In this document: positions 6,749 to 7,248 of the stretch, piece by piece
Position numbering within the stretch: position 1 is the first letter of the stretch
Layout of the letters: each line of letters begins with the position of its first letter
Source: an uncultured Chloroflexota bacterium
GTDB taxonomy: Bacteria; Chloroflexota; Chloroflexia; Chloroflexales; Roseiflexaceae
DNA: 7,248 nucleotides
NCBI GenBank assembly: GCA_903871975.1
Contig: CAIQIY010000565.1
Span: forward strand, 1-7,248
Direction of reading: 5' to 3'
The notes under the pieces: generated by a model
Told to the model about the DNA's origin: nothing
Database searches by the model: none
The model's input: only the letters and a program-made list of their open reading frames with translations
Translations under genes and position numbers: made by a program

Positions 6749-6757
6749 ATTATACCA
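6749..6757 (-). promoter_or_regulatory. Extended -10 promoter of the ccdA-Nudix operon
   Basis: The minus strand reads TGGTATAAT, a perfect TATAAT hexamer with the TGn extension. Transcription would start near 6742, giving a leader of roughly 20 bases that includes the ribosome binding site. No TTGACA-like -35 is visible at the usual distance, which extended -10 promoters tolerate. An A/T-rich hexamer stands out sharply in this GC-rich region. Confidence 0.65.
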
Positions 6758-6780
6758 TCGGCACAGGGGCGGTGGGCCCG

Positions 6781-6789
6781 TGCTACAAT
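6781..6789 (+). promoter_or_regulatory. Extended -10 promoter of the aldolase gene
   Basis: TGCTACAAT is a TGn extension followed by TACAAT, one mismatch from the consensus -10. Transcription would start near 6796, giving a leader of about 49 bases before the ATG at 6845. No good -35 hexamer is visible upstream. The element lies back to back with the ccdA promoter, so the two polymerase footprints would overlap. Confidence 0.55.
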
Positions 6790-6804
6790 CGGGCGGGTGC
6801 AGCT

Positions 6805-6824
6805 GCGCCACGCGATGCGGGCGC
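6805..6824 (+). other. Hairpin in the aldolase leader
   Basis: GCGCC (6805-6809) pairs with GGCGC (6820-6824). After a bulged A at 6810, CGC (6811-6813) pairs with GCG (6817-6819). Only GTTT follows before the ribosome binding site AGGAG at 6830-6834, so a terminator is doubtful. It could modulate access to that site or be incidental in such GC-rich sequence. Confidence 0.3.
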
Positions 6825-6844
6825 GTTTCAGGAGATATCGTTCG

Positions 6845-7248
6845 ATGCAGAGTCGCTGGGATGCCGACGCGGCGGCGCAGTGCCCCGACGATCTGGCGTT
6901 GCGGGTGTATAGCTCGCGGTTGCTCGGTGCCGAGCCCGCGCTGGTGCTTCACGGTGGTGGCAACACGTCGGTGAAGGTTCGGCAGCGCGACATCTTCGGC
7001 GATCTGGTCGACCTGCTGTATGTGAAAGGCAGTGGCTCGGACCTGGCGACGATCGATGCCAGTGGGTTCACGCCACTGCGCCTGGCGCCCTTGCTGCGGC
7101 TGGCAGCGCTGCCGGAACTCGACGACGCGACGATGGTCAACGAGCTGCGCTGTGCCCAGACATCGGCCACTGCTCCCACACCGTCGGTCGAGACACTGCT
7201 GCACGCGCTGATTCCCGGGCGGTACGTCGACCATACCCATGCCGATGC
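6845..7248 (+). CDS. Class II aldolase domain, probable N-terminus of aldolase/dehydrogenase fusion, 3' partial
   Basis: The frame is open from the ATG at 6845 to the window end (134 complete codons). AGGAG at 6830-6834 is ten bases upstream. The product carries class II aldolase/adducin landmarks: LVLHGGGNTSVK (33-44), LYVKGSGSDLATI (58-70), a SVETLLHALIP segment (114-124) and DHTHAD (129-134), whose His residues bind the catalytic Zn in this family. These spacings, especially the GGGNTSVK to KGSGSDL distance and the long insertion before the histidine motif, resemble the roughly 680-700-residue fusions of rhamnulose-1-phosphate aldolase with a short-chain (lactaldehyde) dehydrogenase, often called RhaEW or YuxG, used in L-rhamnose breakdown. 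The dehydrogenase half would be beyond the window, so the fusion is inference and no symbol is given. L-fuculose-phosphate or other sugar-phosphate aldolases are the main alternatives. It is transcribed divergently from ccdA. Confidence 0.85.
   Translation, partial: MQSRWDADAAAQCPDDLALRVYSSRLLGAEPALVLHGGGNTSVKVRQRDIFGDLVDLLYVKGSGSDLATIDASGFTPLRLAPLLRLAALPELDDATMVNELRCAQTSATAPTPSVETLLHALIPGRYVDHTHAD

Overview
The window is GC-rich (by eye roughly two thirds G+C), densely coding bacterial DNA with strong G/C bias at third codon positions. It is ordinary metabolic chromosome: I see no transposase, phage gene, CRISPR array, tRNA or rRNA. The gene set (an anaerobic glpABC set, a long two-domain dCTP deaminase-type protein, and the start of a class II aldolase that is probably fused to a short-chain dehydrogenase) would fit a filamentous Chloroflexota such as the Roseiflexus/Chloroflexus group. 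That placement is from memory of the families and is tentative; a proteobacterium cannot be excluded.

Plus strand, 1-5321: glpA (cut off at its 5' end by the window edge), then a 210-base spacer containing a strong nested RNA fold, then glpB, glpC and a dcd-like gene. GlpA, GlpB and GlpC together form the quinone-linked anaerobic glycerol-3-phosphate dehydrogenase. GlpA and GlpB are the flavoprotein parts and GlpC is the iron-sulfur, membrane-associated electron-transfer subunit. glpB to glpC is 22 bases apart, and the dcd-like gene starts 35 bases after (or overlaps by 4 bases) the end of glpC, so the four genes probably share a transcript.

Minus strand, 6719-5363: a CcdA/DsbD-type membrane thiol-disulfide transporter gene is followed 10 bases later by a Nudix hydrolase gene whose Shine-Dalgarno overlaps the ccdA stop codon. 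This two-gene operon converges on the dcd-like gene. The 41-base gap between them, together with both stop codons, can fold into a stem that may serve as a two-way terminator.

Plus strand, 6845-end: a class II aldolase domain begins, resembling the N-terminal half of rhamnulose-1-phosphate aldolase/lactaldehyde dehydrogenase fusions, and runs off the window. It and ccdA are divergent. The 125 bases between them carry two extended -10 promoter elements facing away from each other.

I found no convincing previously undescribed system. The points most worth checking are the structured glpA-glpB spacer, the stop-codon-spanning inverted repeat, and the duplicated deaminase fold with a diverged second half.
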